Assembly: GCA_030673425.1 (NCBI GenBank)
Contig: DAOVJB010000022.1
Location: 1-12,537 of the forward strand
Direction: 5' to 3'
DNA from: Elusimicrobiota bacterium
Lineage (GTDB): Bacteria > CAYTYR01 > UBA6262 > DAOVJB01
DNA length: 12,537 nt
This document shows positions 1 to 6,910 of the stretch, piece after piece. The translations under genes and the position numbers were made by a program. Under the pieces are notes generated by a model that worked only from the letters and a program-made list of their open reading frames with translations, was not told the DNA's origin and made no database searches. The stretch's first letter is position 1, and each line of letters opens with the position of its first letter.

Positions 1-431
1 AAATGCATCCTGCTTTTGTTGTATATAATCCATATACTCTCCTAAAACTACGGGATGCGGTAGGAGAGACGATAGGGGCTAACTTCGATCCAAGTCATCT
101 TTTCTGGCAGGGGATAGACCCTGTCGCAGCAGTAAAGAAATTGGGTAAAGCCATTTATCATGTTCATGGTAAAGATACAAGGATAGATGCTGATAATACC
201 AGTATAAATGGAACGCTCGATACAAAACCATATACTGATCATTTGGAACGTTCCTGGATATTCCGTACCGTTGGTGACGGACATGATATATCTTTCTGGA
301 AGGATTTTGTTAAAGCTTTGCAAAGCGTAGGGTATGATGATGTAATAAGTATTGAGCATGAGGATCAGTTGATAGGTATGAACGAAGGTTTTGAGAAGGC
401 GGCGTCATTTTTAAGTGAGGTGTTGAAGTAA
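1..431 (+). CDS. Sugar phosphate isomerase/epimerase-like TIM barrel protein, 3' part only
   Basis: This is the C-terminal ~142 residues of a xylose-isomerase-like TIM barrel protein (AP endonuclease family 2 fold), which in known members isomerises or epimerises sugars using a divalent metal. The sequence shows the expected ligand-bearing strands in order: NFDPSHLFWQG (Asp and His), a strand ending HVHGKDT, and a late SIEHED (Glu). It closes with an amphipathic helix, as in the family. The ATG at 3 is probably internal. The full family is roughly 280-330 aa, the MHPAFVVYNP strand normally follows a conserved Glu, and the two bases before the ATG (aa) would fit a GAA codon. The 5' end therefore lies outside the window. 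The next gene starts 25 bp downstream on the same strand, so co-transcription is likely. The substrate cannot be read from the sequence. Confidence 0.85.
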   Translation, partial: MHPAFVVYNPYTLLKLRDAVGETIGANFDPSHLFWQGIDPVAAVKKLGKAIYHVHGKDTRIDADNTSINGTLDTKPYTDHLERSWIFRTVGDGHDISFWKDFVKALQSVGYDDVISIEHEDQLIGMNEGFEKAASFLSEVLK

Positions 432-456
432 AATTAAATTTTAAGGTGTTTTTTTA

Positions 457-2037
457 ATGTTTAAGAAAATATTATTTTTATTATTGTTTTTATTTATCCT
501 GGCGCATGGAGCATGGGGTATTGATACAGAGAAAGGGGTTGTATACTACAATGCCTGGGAAATGGACAAGGTTGAAGATATAGCCCATGGATTGCTTACT
601 AAGGGTTCTCTTAAGGCAGATGAGGAATGGTTTCTGGGTTTATTCTATTTTTATAACGGTAATTATGAAAAAGCCACGTATCATTTAGGCAATGCTTCTC
701 GTAAAGATTCTAACAATAAAAAATGGAGTGATTTTTATACTTTCGTTAAGGCAACAGGTGAGATTACCAGAGATTTTTATACTTATGAAAGCGAACATTT
801 TATTCTTCGTTTAGATGGAAAAGATATCATACTTGCTGATTATGCACTTAGTGCTCTTGAGAAAGGATATTGGGAAGTCGGGAGGGATTTAGAATGTTTT
901 CCCTCACGTAAGGTGCTGGTGGAAATATATCCCAGTAGTGAAGATTTTAACCTGGCAAGCAGCCTTTCCAAAAGGGATATGGAAGTTTCAGGGGCAATAG
1001 GAATTTGTAAGTTTAATCGTTTAATGGCAGTCTCACCACGGTGCTTAGCTTTCGGGTACAGGTGGCTTGATACTCTTGTTCATGAATATACCCATTTCGT
1101 AGTTAATATTAAAAGTAACGGTAAATGTCCTTTATGGCTTCATGAAGGAATTGCTAAAAATGAAGAAAGAAGATGGATTAGTAATGAAAAGAGAAATTAT
1201 CTAATACCTGTTTATAGTAGTCTTCTTAAGGAAGCTCTTGATAATGATGAAATGATAAGTTTTGATAGAATGTCTCCTTCTCTTGTTAAATTAGATACAC
1301 AAAAAGAGGTAACATTGGCTTATGCCCAGGTTGCAACGGCCGTGGATTACATGGTCTCTTTTTATAGTATAGGTATATTGCCTGAAATCTTGACTGAATT
1401 AAAAGAAAACGATGACTATAAGAAAGTTATTGAAAAGCTTTTAGGGAAAAAGTATAGCAGGTTTCAGAAAGACTGGCTTAAGTTTATTGAAAGTATGAAT
1501 TTAACTATAATTCCTGGAATAATGATGGATAGTCTTAAGATTAAAGTTACGGATGCTGATTATGAAATGGAGGAATATTTAAAAGGAGAACTTCGGATTT
1601 ATATTCGCTTAGGGGATAGGTTCAAGAAAAAAGGTAAGTTGAAGATAGCACTCCATGAGTACGAAAAGGCTCTTAAATCACATCCTTATAACCCGGCAAT
1701 TCTTAATCGCATCGGAAAAATATATTTTGCCATGGATGATTTGATAAAGGCTGAAGAATCATTTAAGAAAGCTATACAGATGAACCCCAATTATGTCTCC
1801 TCTTATACCAATCTTGGAGATTTATATTTTTATCGTAGGGATTTTACCAGGGCTTTAGATAATTACCAGGAATCTAACCGTATTAATCCCTTTAATCCGA
1901 GTATTCATAAAAATATGGGGCTTATTTATTATTCAAACGACAAAGAAAAGGCACTTCGGGAATGGCAGATTGCCGAGAAACTTACTCCAAGGGATTTAGA
2001 GCTTAAGGGTTGGTTGATGAACTTAAAGGGTAAATAA
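457..2037 (+). CDS. Secreted HExxH metallopeptidase-like protein with C-terminal TPR repeats
   Basis: A 526-aa protein. Residues 1-21 form a signal peptide or membrane anchor (Lys-Lys, then a long Leu/Phe run, then AHGAWG), so it is probably exported. The central region matches the peptidase MA-like gluzincin pattern. It has H209-E-Y-T-H213 as the zinc-binding helix, followed by PLWLHEG with Glu230 as the likely third ligand, 16 residues after H213. All three ligands are present, so activity is plausible, but no substrate can be inferred. Residues about 382-517 form three to four tetratricopeptide repeats (for example NRIGKIYFAMDDLIKAEESF and TNLGDLYFYRRDFTRALDNY), which usually bind partner proteins. 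An AAGGTG at 443-448 is spaced 8 bases from the ATG. The next gene starts 23 bp after the stop. A role in envelope maintenance is possible but is inferred only from the secretion signal and neighbours. Confidence 0.85.
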   Translation: MFKKILFLLLFLFILAHGAWGIDTEKGVVYYNAWEMDKVEDIAHGLLTKGSLKADEEWFLGLFYFYNGNYEKATYHLGNASRKDSNNKKWSDFYTFVKATGEITRDFYTYESEHFILRLDGKDIILADYALSALEKGYWEVGRDLECFPSRKVLVEIYPSSEDFNLASSLSKRDMEVSGAIGICKFNRLMAVSPRCLAFGYRWLDTLVHEYTHFVVNIKSNGKCPLWLHEGIAKNEERRWISNEKRNYLIPVYSSLLKEALDNDEMISFDRMSPSLVKLDTQKEVTLAYAQVATAVDYMVSFYSIGILPEILTELKENDDYKKVIEKLLGKKYSRFQKDWLKFIESMNLTIIPGIMMDSLKIKVTDADYEMEEYLKGELRIYIRLGDRFKKKGKLKIALHEYEKALKSHPYNPAILNRIGKIYFAMDDLIKAEESFKKAIQMNPNYVSSYTNLGDLYFYRRDFTRALDNYQESNRINPFNPSIHKNMGLIYYSNDKEKALREWQIAEKLTPRDLELKGWLMNLKGK

Positions 2038-2046
2038 AAGAGGCTT

Positions 2047-2052
2047 AGGAGG
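2047..2052 (+). promoter_or_regulatory. Shine-Dalgarno of the acyl synthetase fusion gene
   Basis: A perfect AGGAGG lies 8 bases before the ATG at 2061 and fixes the start of the 919-aa fusion protein. It is in the short gap after the stop of the preceding peptidase gene. Confidence 0.8.
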
Positions 2053-2060
2053 ATGCCCTC

Positions 2061-4820
2061 ATGAATAAGAAAGCATACACATTACCTGACAAGTTAAAGG
2101 AAGTGGTTGGCCAGTTTCCTGATAAGGTTGTTTTGCAGGTTAAAGAGGGAAGCGAGTATATTAGCTATACCTATAAAGAGTTTTATAAGATTGTTCAGAC
2201 TATCGCTCATTTTTTAATGAGTATGGGTATACAAAAGGGTGATAAAGTTGCTATTGTTTTTGAAAATAGACCTGAATGGGGCGCTGTCTACTTCGGGATT
2301 GTATTTACAGGTGCTATTGCTGTTCCGCTTGACCTTCAATCCAATCGAGAAGAGATAAAGTATCTTTTGCGTGATTCAGGAAGCAGGATGCTTTTTTCAT
2401 CCTATAAGTCACTTTCATTATTCAGTGGTCTAACCAATGAATTGGAGTCTCTGGAAAAGATAATAGTTCTTGATTACGAGAAAACATCTAAAGAGATTAT
2501 TCCTTTCTCAAGGGTAGTTACTACTATATCTGAGGCAACCTCAGAAGAAAATATACCTATAGTCAAAGCCGAAGATGTTGCCTCTATAGTCTATACCTCG
2601 GGAACGACCGGAGGGCCTAAAGGGGTAATCTTAACACACGATAATTTCTGCTCAAATTTTGAAGGTGTTGATAGATTAAAACTTATCTCTTCAAGTGATA
2701 ATATCCTCTCTATTTTACCTCTGCATCATACCTTCCCGTTTACCGTGACGCTGATTATTCCGATTTTTTGTGGGGCCACCATTACCTATATTAAAACCTT
2801 AAAGAGTGATGAATTACTGGAGTGTATGAGAGAGACAGGCGTAACAATACTGGTTGGGGTGCCCCAGCTTTTTTATATGTTTTTTAAACATATAGCTGAT
2901 GAACTGGCGAAAATCAATCTTTTCATCAGGATACCCCTTTTAGGTTTTATAGAAATGTTATCCTTTGTAAGGAAATTCAGCAGGGTTAATGTATTAAAAC
3001 CTGTGCTTTCAAAGATACATAGTTCCTTTGGAAAGAAGTTAAGATTTTTCGTGAGTGGAGGTGCACCGTTAAATGAAGATGCAGCAAGATTTCTTACGAA
3101 AATAGGCTTTACAATCATTGAAGGATACGGGCTTACTGAAACCTCACCTATTGTAAGCTTAAATCCGCTAAAGAAGCAGAAAATAGGGTCAGTGGGAAAG
3201 GTTATTCATAATGTAGAAGTCCGTATTGATAGTCCCGATAAAGATGGTATAGGAGAGATTATAATAAAAGGGCCTAATGTTATGGGAGGATATTACAGGC
3301 GGGATGAAGAGACACGGGCTGTCTTAAAAAATGATTGGTTCTATTCCGGTGACCTGGGTTATCTGGATGCTGAGGGATATCTTTATATCACGGGGAGAAA
3401 AAAAGAGATAATCGTTTTAGCTTCGGGGAAAAATATTTCACCGGTTGAAGTTGAATCACATTATGCCGTTAGTCCTTTTATAAAAGAACTCTGTATACTT
3501 GGGCTCGGAAAGCATGAGGATGAAAGCCTGGGTGCTGTTCTCGTACCTGATTTTGACCATATACGCAAAGTCAATGAGATTAATATTTATGCGGCAGTAA
3601 AGTGGGAGATTGAAACGCTCTCAAAACAGCTCCCCGCCTATAGGAGAATAACAGACTTCATAATTACAAATGAAAACCTGCCACGTACCAGACTTGGGAA
3701 AATAAAGAGGTTTGAAATTAGGAATAAATACCTGGATAAGTTTAAGGGAATCAAGCTGGAAAGGCCGGAAGATGGATTACCTAAAAGTGAGGAGGATTTA
3801 CGTATACTCCAAACAGAAGTTGCAAAGAAGATAGTTGAGATTTTAGCACGTGGATTGAAGATAAAGAGGAAAATTCGTCTGGATGACCACCTGGAATTGG
3901 ATTTCGGTGTCGATTCTTTAGGGCGTGTGGAATTGATGGGAGATATAGAAAAAGAATTTAATATTACTCTGCCTGAAGCTTTGATGGCGGGTGTCTATAC
4001 GGTTAAAGAGCTTATTTTCTTAATAGAAAGGTTAGTAGCAGAGGGAATTGTGAAGGGTGAGCAAGTTTTATCCTCTCAGGTAGCCGAAGACTTATGGACT
4101 GAAATATTAAGGAGAGAGCCTCCTCTGGATATAATTAAAAAAATAGATTTGCCTTATAAAAGGATATTGAGATTATCGACTATTCTTATACGTACAGGTT
4201 TATATATCATTTTTAAGATAATATGGCGTATCAGAATTGTTGATATAGGAAATCTTCCTGATGATAGGACATTTATCTTGTGTCCTAACCATGGAAGTTA
4301 CCTGGACGGTTTTATTATTGCAGGTTCCCTACCTTTATCCTTTAAGAAAGATATGTACTTTCTGGGCCAAAGGGCTTATTTTGAAGGTGCGATACTTAAG
4401 AGATTGACAAAACTTATAAGGGTAATTCCTATAGACCCGGCTACGAACCTTGTTAAGACTATGCAGACATATAGCTATCTTTTGGATAAGGGTAAAGCTG
4501 CCTGTATCTTTCCTGAAGGTACGAGGTCAATTGATGGTGAGGTTAAGGAATTCAAAAAAGGAGTGGGGATACTTGCTAAAGAATTACAAGTGCCGTTAGT
4601 CCCTGTTTATATAAGCGGTTCGTATGAATCCTGGCCCAGGACAAAAAGATTCCCTAAACCTCATGCAATTACGGTTGTTTTCGGGGAATCCTCTAACGTA
4701 GATGAACTTATTAAGATAGGCAGCAGGCTGGGAGCAGAGGATGAGTATGGGGCGGTGGTTTTAGGCATAAGGGAAAAGGTAATAGAATTGAAAAACAGGC
4801 TAAAAGAAAATAAAGGATAA
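2061..4820 (+). CDS. Acyl-(ACP/CoA) synthetase - acyl carrier - PlsC acyltransferase fusion
   Basis: A 919-aa protein with three enzyme modules. Residues ~1-565 are an adenylate-forming fatty acyl synthetase. They show the ATP-binding loop [11 protein letters not shown] (178-188), [10 protein letters not shown] from Glu354, a YSGDLGYLD segment, a hinge [10 protein letters not shown], and a C-terminal catalytic Lys547 in RLGKIKR. Residues ~580-660 are an acyl carrier domain, with [11 protein letters not shown] carrying the phosphopantetheine serine, Ser619. Residues ~690-905 are a PlsC/LPLAT acyltransferase with NHGSYLD (His744, Asp749) and FPEGTRS (817-823), preceded by a hydrophobic stretch near 712-735 that would attach it to the membrane. 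The likely role is to activate a fatty acid, load it on the internal carrier and pass it to a lysophospholipid or glycerol phosphate acceptor. E. coli Aas combines synthetase and acyltransferase but in the opposite order and without a carrier domain. The acceptor is not determined. Confidence 0.9.
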   Translation: MNKKAYTLPDKLKEVVGQFPDKVVLQVKEGSEYISYTYKEFYKIVQTIAHFLMSMGIQKGDKVAIVFENRPEWGAVYFGIVFTGAIAVPLDLQSNREEIKYLLRDSGSRMLFSSYKSLSLFSGLTNELESLEKIIVLDYEKTSKEIIPFSRVVTTISEATSEENIPIVKAEDVASIVYTSGTTGGPKGVILTHDNFCSNFEGVDRLKLISSSDNILSILPLHHTFPFTVTLIIPIFCGATITYIKTLKSDELLECMRETGVTILVGVPQLFYMFFKHIADELAKINLFIRIPLLGFIEMLSFVRKFSRVNVLKPVLSKIHSSFGKKLRFFVSGGAPLNEDAARFLTKIGFTIIEGYGLTETSPIVSLNPLKKQKIGSVGKVIHNVEVRIDSPDKDGIGEIIIKGPNVMGGYYRRDEETRAVLKNDWFYSGDLGYLDAEGYLYITGRKKEIIVLASGKNISPVEVESHYAVSPFIKELCILGLGKHEDESLGAVLVPDFDHIRKVNEINIYAAVKWEIETLSKQLPAYRRITDFIITNENLPRTRLGKIKRFEIRNKYLDKFKGIKLERPEDGLPKSEEDLRILQTEVAKKIVEILARGLKIKRKIRLDDHLELDFGVDSLGRVELMGDIEKEFNITLPEALMAGVYTVKELIFLIERLVAEGIVKGEQVLSSQVAEDLWTEILRREPPLDIIKKIDLPYKRILRLSTILIRTGLYIIFKIIWRIRIVDIGNLPDDRTFILCPNHGSYLDGFIIAGSLPLSFKKDMYFLGQRAYFEGAILKRLTKLIRVIPIDPATNLVKTMQTYSYLLDKGKAACIFPEGTRSIDGEVKEFKKGVGILAKELQVPLVPVYISGSYESWPRTKRFPKPHAITVVFGESSNVDELIKIGSRLGAEDEYGAVVLGIREKVIELKNRLKENKG

Positions 4821-4831
4821 AGACACAAAAT

Positions 4832-6073
4832 ATGACAAAACAGGAAAGAAGCTGGATACTTTACGATTGGGCAAATTCAGCATACTCTATCGCTATTACA
4901 GCAGCAATACTTCCTATTTATTTTAAGGATGTAGCAGCTAAAGGGATAGAACATTATCTTTCAACAGCATACTGGGGCTACGGAACTACCATAGCGACAT
5001 TGATTGTTGCGGTACTTGCTCCTATCCTGGGTACGGTTGCTGATTATAAAAGCTACAAGAAGAGATTTTTACTCTTTTTCTTTGCTATAGGAGTTATATT
5101 TACCGGGTTGTTATCAGTTGTGACCGAAGGCGGCTGGATTCTCTGTCTCGTGTTGTACATTATATCCGCAATAGGTTTCTCAAGTGCGAATATCTTTTAT
5201 GATTCGTTTCTTGTTGATGTTACTGATAAAAAGAGAATGAACTGGGTTTCGGCGAGCGGATATGCCTGGGGGTATTTGGGAAGCACCATCCCTTTTATAA
5301 TAAGTATCGCTATAATCATCAAACCCGCGCTTATAGGTTTAACTTCATCTCTTGCGGCAACACGTCTCTCTTTTATTATCACCGCAGTCTGGTGGTTTCT
5401 ATTCTCCCTGCCTCTTGCCAGGAATGTAAAGCAGGTTTATTACATAGAACCTTCAAGGCATCCTTTAAGGGATAGTTTTACACGCCTCATTCAAACGATT
5501 AAGGATATAAAAGATTATAAAAATGTCTTTATATTCTTACTCGCATATTTTCTCTATATTGATGGTGTAGATACAATAATCAGAATGGCTGCTATCTATG
5601 GCAGGGATATCGGTATCAGCGGAAATAACCTTTTAGTTATACTTCTGGTTGTACAGTTTATTGCTTTTCCCTTTGCCCTTCTTTACGGTAAGCTCGCGGA
5701 AAAGTTTTCAGCAAAAAGGATGCTATTAATCGGTATAGGTGTTTATATAATAATAACCATTTTTGCATATTCCTTAGAGACACTTACCCAATACTGGATT
5801 CTGGCTATACTGGTTGGTACCTCACAGGGCGGGATACAGGCCCTTAGCAGAGCTTTCTTCGGTAAGATAATCCCAAAGCATAAATCAGCAGAATTCTTCG
5901 GGTTTTATAACATATTCGGGAAGTTTGCAGCAATAATAGGCCCGTTTTTGGTAGCAATTTTCACACACATTACAGGAAGTTCAAGATTAGGTATTCTTAG
6001 CCTTATGTTGCTTTTCGTAGCGGGAGGGTTCCTGTTAATAAGGGTGCGGACTGTTGATAATTCATGGGCATGA
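4832..6073 (+). CDS. MFS permease, UMF1/Atg22-like family
   Basis: A 413-aa membrane protein with about twelve hydrophobic segments, at roughly residues 16-31, 48-70, 79-97, 102-126, 143-163, 179-196, 231-257, 266-289, 296-314, 321-344, 357-379 and 387-404. The N-terminal signature [12 protein letters not shown] and the late segment [17 protein letters not shown] followed by [17 protein letters not shown] are typical of the UMF1 (Atg22-like) branch of the major facilitator superfamily. An MFS loop 2-3 motif is seen as [12 protein letters not shown] (67-78). Known relatives are poorly characterised exporters or permeases, so the substrate is unknown. The gene starts 11 bp after the acyltransferase fusion, with an AAAGGA Shine-Dalgarno overlapping that gene's end (4812-4817), so the two are almost certainly co-translated. 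The pairing suggests, without proving, a lipid-related substrate. Confidence 0.88.
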   Translation: MTKQERSWILYDWANSAYSIAITAAILPIYFKDVAAKGIEHYLSTAYWGYGTTIATLIVAVLAPILGTVADYKSYKKRFLLFFFAIGVIFTGLLSVVTEGGWILCLVLYIISAIGFSSANIFYDSFLVDVTDKKRMNWVSASGYAWGYLGSTIPFIISIAIIIKPALIGLTSSLAATRLSFIITAVWWFLFSLPLARNVKQVYYIEPSRHPLRDSFTRLIQTIKDIKDYKNVFIFLLAYFLYIDGVDTIIRMAAIYGRDIGISGNNLLVILLVVQFIAFPFALLYGKLAEKFSAKRMLLIGIGVYIIITIFAYSLETLTQYWILAILVGTSQGGIQALSRAFFGKIIPKHKSAEFFGFYNIFGKFAAIIGPFLVAIFTHITGSSRLGILSLMLLFVAGGFLLIRVRTVDNSWA

Positions 6074-6094
6074 AACTCAGCTTTAATAATACCT

Positions 6095-6122
6095 TTGTCA
6101 ATTTATGCAGCCACTGTATAAC
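6095..6122 (+). promoter_or_regulatory. Candidate sigma70-type promoter upstream of the gene cassette
   Basis: TTGTCA (6095-6100) and TATAAC (6117-6122) are each one base from consensus and are separated by 16 bp. Transcription would begin near 6129, pass the cassette boundary at 6195/6196 and read the carbonic-anhydrase-like gene. The promoter lies outside the proposed cassette, in sequence that appears resident. A second TATAAT at 6142-6147 has no good -35 partner. The rest of the interval 6074-6195 shows no gene. Confidence 0.45.
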
Positions 6123-6194
6123 TATCAAATGTCATATTTTCTATAATAATGTAGTGTAGTTTTCTGAAAATAGAGTAGCCAGATAATATATAAT

Positions 6195-6201
6195 GTTAGA
6201 C
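6195..6201 (+). other. Cassette left boundary: recombined integron core site GTTAGAC
   Basis: GTTAGAC fits the integron crossover consensus GTTRRRY, and is the exact reverse complement of the R'' box GTCTAAC at 6599-6605. Integrase cuts between G and TT. On integration, the TTRRRY half of the cassette's own R' moves to the left end of the inserted cassette, so a left-end sequence complementary to R'' is what the mechanism predicts. It lies 31 bp before the start codon of the cassette gene. Confidence 0.75.
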
Positions 6202-6677
6202 AAATAAAATTAATTAAAATTGGAGTCAAAAAATGACTTTTTGCACATCAATTCATTGCATGGATGGGAGGATCCAGGAACCTATCATAAAATATTTAAA
6301 AAAGAACTATAGCATAACCTATGTTGACACAATAACTGAACCGGGGCCATGCAAAATACTTGCTGAGAATGAAGACAAAATATCAGTTAATTCCATTATA
6401 GAAAGGACTAAAATATCAATAAATAGGCATGGTTCGAAACTCATTGCTATTTCTGGACATTATGATTGTGCAGGAAATCCTTGCGATGAAGAGATACAGA
6501 AAAAACAAATAAGAGAATCTGTTAAACATCTTAAAAACAACTATCCTGAAATAAAAATAATCGGGTTGTGGATTGATAATGAATGGAAAATAAATAATGT
6601 CTAACAACTCAATGCAGCGGACCTAAAACCGCCGCAAGTTTAAGCCGCCAGCGGTTTTAGGCCGCTGATTTCGGGCG
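6196..6677 (+). mobile_element. Solitary integron gene cassette (482 bp)
   Basis: The unit runs from the TT of the left core site to the G of the right core site (G6677^T6678). It has the compact layout of integron cassettes: a short leader of 37 bases without its own promoter, one gene, a stop codon inside the R'' box, and an attC site filling the 3' end. The gene and attC are in the usual relative orientation. No second attC, attI or tyrosine-recombinase integrase is visible in the window, so this resembles a single attC lacking an integrase, inserted at a secondary G^TT site. The integrase could be elsewhere in the genome or could have acted and been lost. Removing the unit joins AATATATAATG to TTATATAGTC. 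Confidence 0.75.
6233..6604 (+). CDS. Small beta-carbonic-anhydrase-like protein encoded in the cassette
   Basis: A 123-aa soluble protein. It has the beta-carbonic anhydrase active-site pattern: C9-x-D11-x-R13 (CMDGR) and H76-x-x-C79 (GHYDC), which in that family supply the three zinc ligands (Cys, His, Cys) and the Asp-Arg dyad. At 123 aa it is much shorter than ordinary beta-CAs (about 180-230 aa). It lacks their N-terminal helical arm, and where they have a NAG-type segment it has ITEPGPCKILA. It may be a minimal CA-like branch rather than a proven CO2 hydratase. The start at 6233 is supported by GGAG at 6222-6225, spaced 7 bases. The TAA stop lies within the R'' box of attC. The gene is AT-rich with no operon partner, as expected for a captured cassette gene. 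Confidence 0.8.
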   Translation: MTFCTSIHCMDGRIQEPIIKYLKKNYSITYVDTITEPGPCKILAENEDKISVNSIIERTKISINRHGSKLIAISGHYDCAGNPCDEEIQKKQIRESVKHLKNNYPEIKIIGLWIDNEWKINNV

Positions 6678-6683
6678 TTATAT
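6599..6683 (+). other. attC recombination site
   Basis: The order of elements matches an integron attC. R'' is GTCTAAC (6599-6605), followed by an unpaired spacer (6606-6614). The left arm CAGCGG-A-CCTAAAACCGC (6615-6632) pairs with the right arm at 6651-6667, giving a perfect 17-bp stem apart from one extrahelical A at 6621. An 18-nt terminal segment (6633-6650) separates the arms. A second unpaired spacer ATTTCGGGC (6668-6676) leads to R' GTTATAT (6677-6683). R' deviates from GTTRRRY at one base, which is expected if its TTATAT half belongs to the invaded target. The single extra base in the left arm is the feature that directs integrase to the bottom strand in known attC sites. Confidence 0.82.
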
Positions 6684-6759
6684 AGTCATTGAGAAATATA
6701 AGAAATTGATATAAGTATCGAACTCCTGAAATGCGGAAGTCAGACCCCTGAAATTTTTT

Positions 6760-6784
6760 AACCGCCAATAAGGGTGGTTTTTTT
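6760..6784 (+). terminator. Rho-independent terminator
   Basis: AACCGCC (6760-6766) pairs with GGTGGTT (6773-6779) through seven base pairs, including one G-T wobble, around the loop AATAAG. A run of T follows to 6784. It would end transcripts that read through the cassette. It lies in the resident sequence right of the cassette boundary, so it probably served the locus before insertion. Confidence 0.7.
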
Positions 6785-6809
6785 ATAAAAATACTTGCTA
6801 AGGAATCCA

Positions 6810-6839
6810 AAAGTATGATAGAATACTTTAGTTAAAGTA
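6810..6839. repeat. Overlapping inverted repeats built on AAAGTA
   Basis: AAAGTAT (6810-6816) and ATACTTT (6823-6829) form a 7-bp inverted repeat around six bases. The second arm overlaps a further palindrome, TACTTTAGTTAAAGTA (6824-6839, arms of 7 around GT). The same 6-mer core thus occurs three times in alternating orientation between the terminator and the PPDK gene. The region is AT-rich, so chance is possible. A protein-binding array upstream of the PPDK promoter is an inference. Confidence 0.4.
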
Positions 6840-6859
6840 CTATTTGATTATATTTAATA

Positions 6860-6874
6860 TAACTATAATAGTTA
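6860..6874 (+). promoter_or_regulatory. Palindrome over a TATAAT -10 box before the PPDK gene
   Basis: TAACTATAATAGTTA is a perfect 7-1-7 palindrome whose centre contains a consensus TATAAT (6864-6869). The -10 box would start transcription near 6876, giving a leader of about 35 bases. No convincing -35 is present: TTGATT at 6844-6849 is only 14 bp away and TATTTG at 6841-6846 is a poor match at 17 bp. A repressor site overlapping the -10 box is possible but unproven. Confidence 0.4.
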
Positions 6875-6892
6875 AAAATTAATAAAACAAAA

Positions 6893-6900
6893 AAGGAGGT
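6893..6900 (+). promoter_or_regulatory. Shine-Dalgarno of the PPDK gene
   Basis: AAGGAGGT is a near-perfect anti-16S match placed 10 bases before the ATG at 6911. It supports that start despite the lysine-rich N-terminal tail, and predicts efficient translation. Confidence 0.8.
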
Positions 6901-6910
6901 TGTATTAAAG

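Noticed and set aside
3-5. ATG at position 3 as the true start of the first gene
   Set aside because: No upstream Shine-Dalgarno can be seen, the family is about twice as long, and this Met sits inside a conserved barrel strand.
6074-6195. Possible attI site left of the cassette
   Set aside because: No integrase gene, no direct-repeat integrase binding sites and no further core boxes are visible. A secondary G^TT target is the simpler reading.
6416-6607. Antisense 63-aa frame overlapping the cassette gene and attC
   Set aside because: The sense frame has zinc-site motifs, a Shine-Dalgarno and a stop in R''. The antisense frame has none of these and starts inside attC.
6615-6667. Reading the attC hairpin as an ordinary transcription terminator
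   Set aside because: The stem is not followed by a T run, its 18-nt terminal segment is long, and the flanking core boxes and extrahelical base are specific to attC. A real terminator occurs at 6760-6784.
6725-6754. Short direct repeat CCTGAAAT at 6725 and 6747, and the GTCAGACCCCTGA string
   Set aside because: Two 8-base copies are too short to support a repeat family. The GGGGTCAG before smc looks similar but is best explained as its Shine-Dalgarno.
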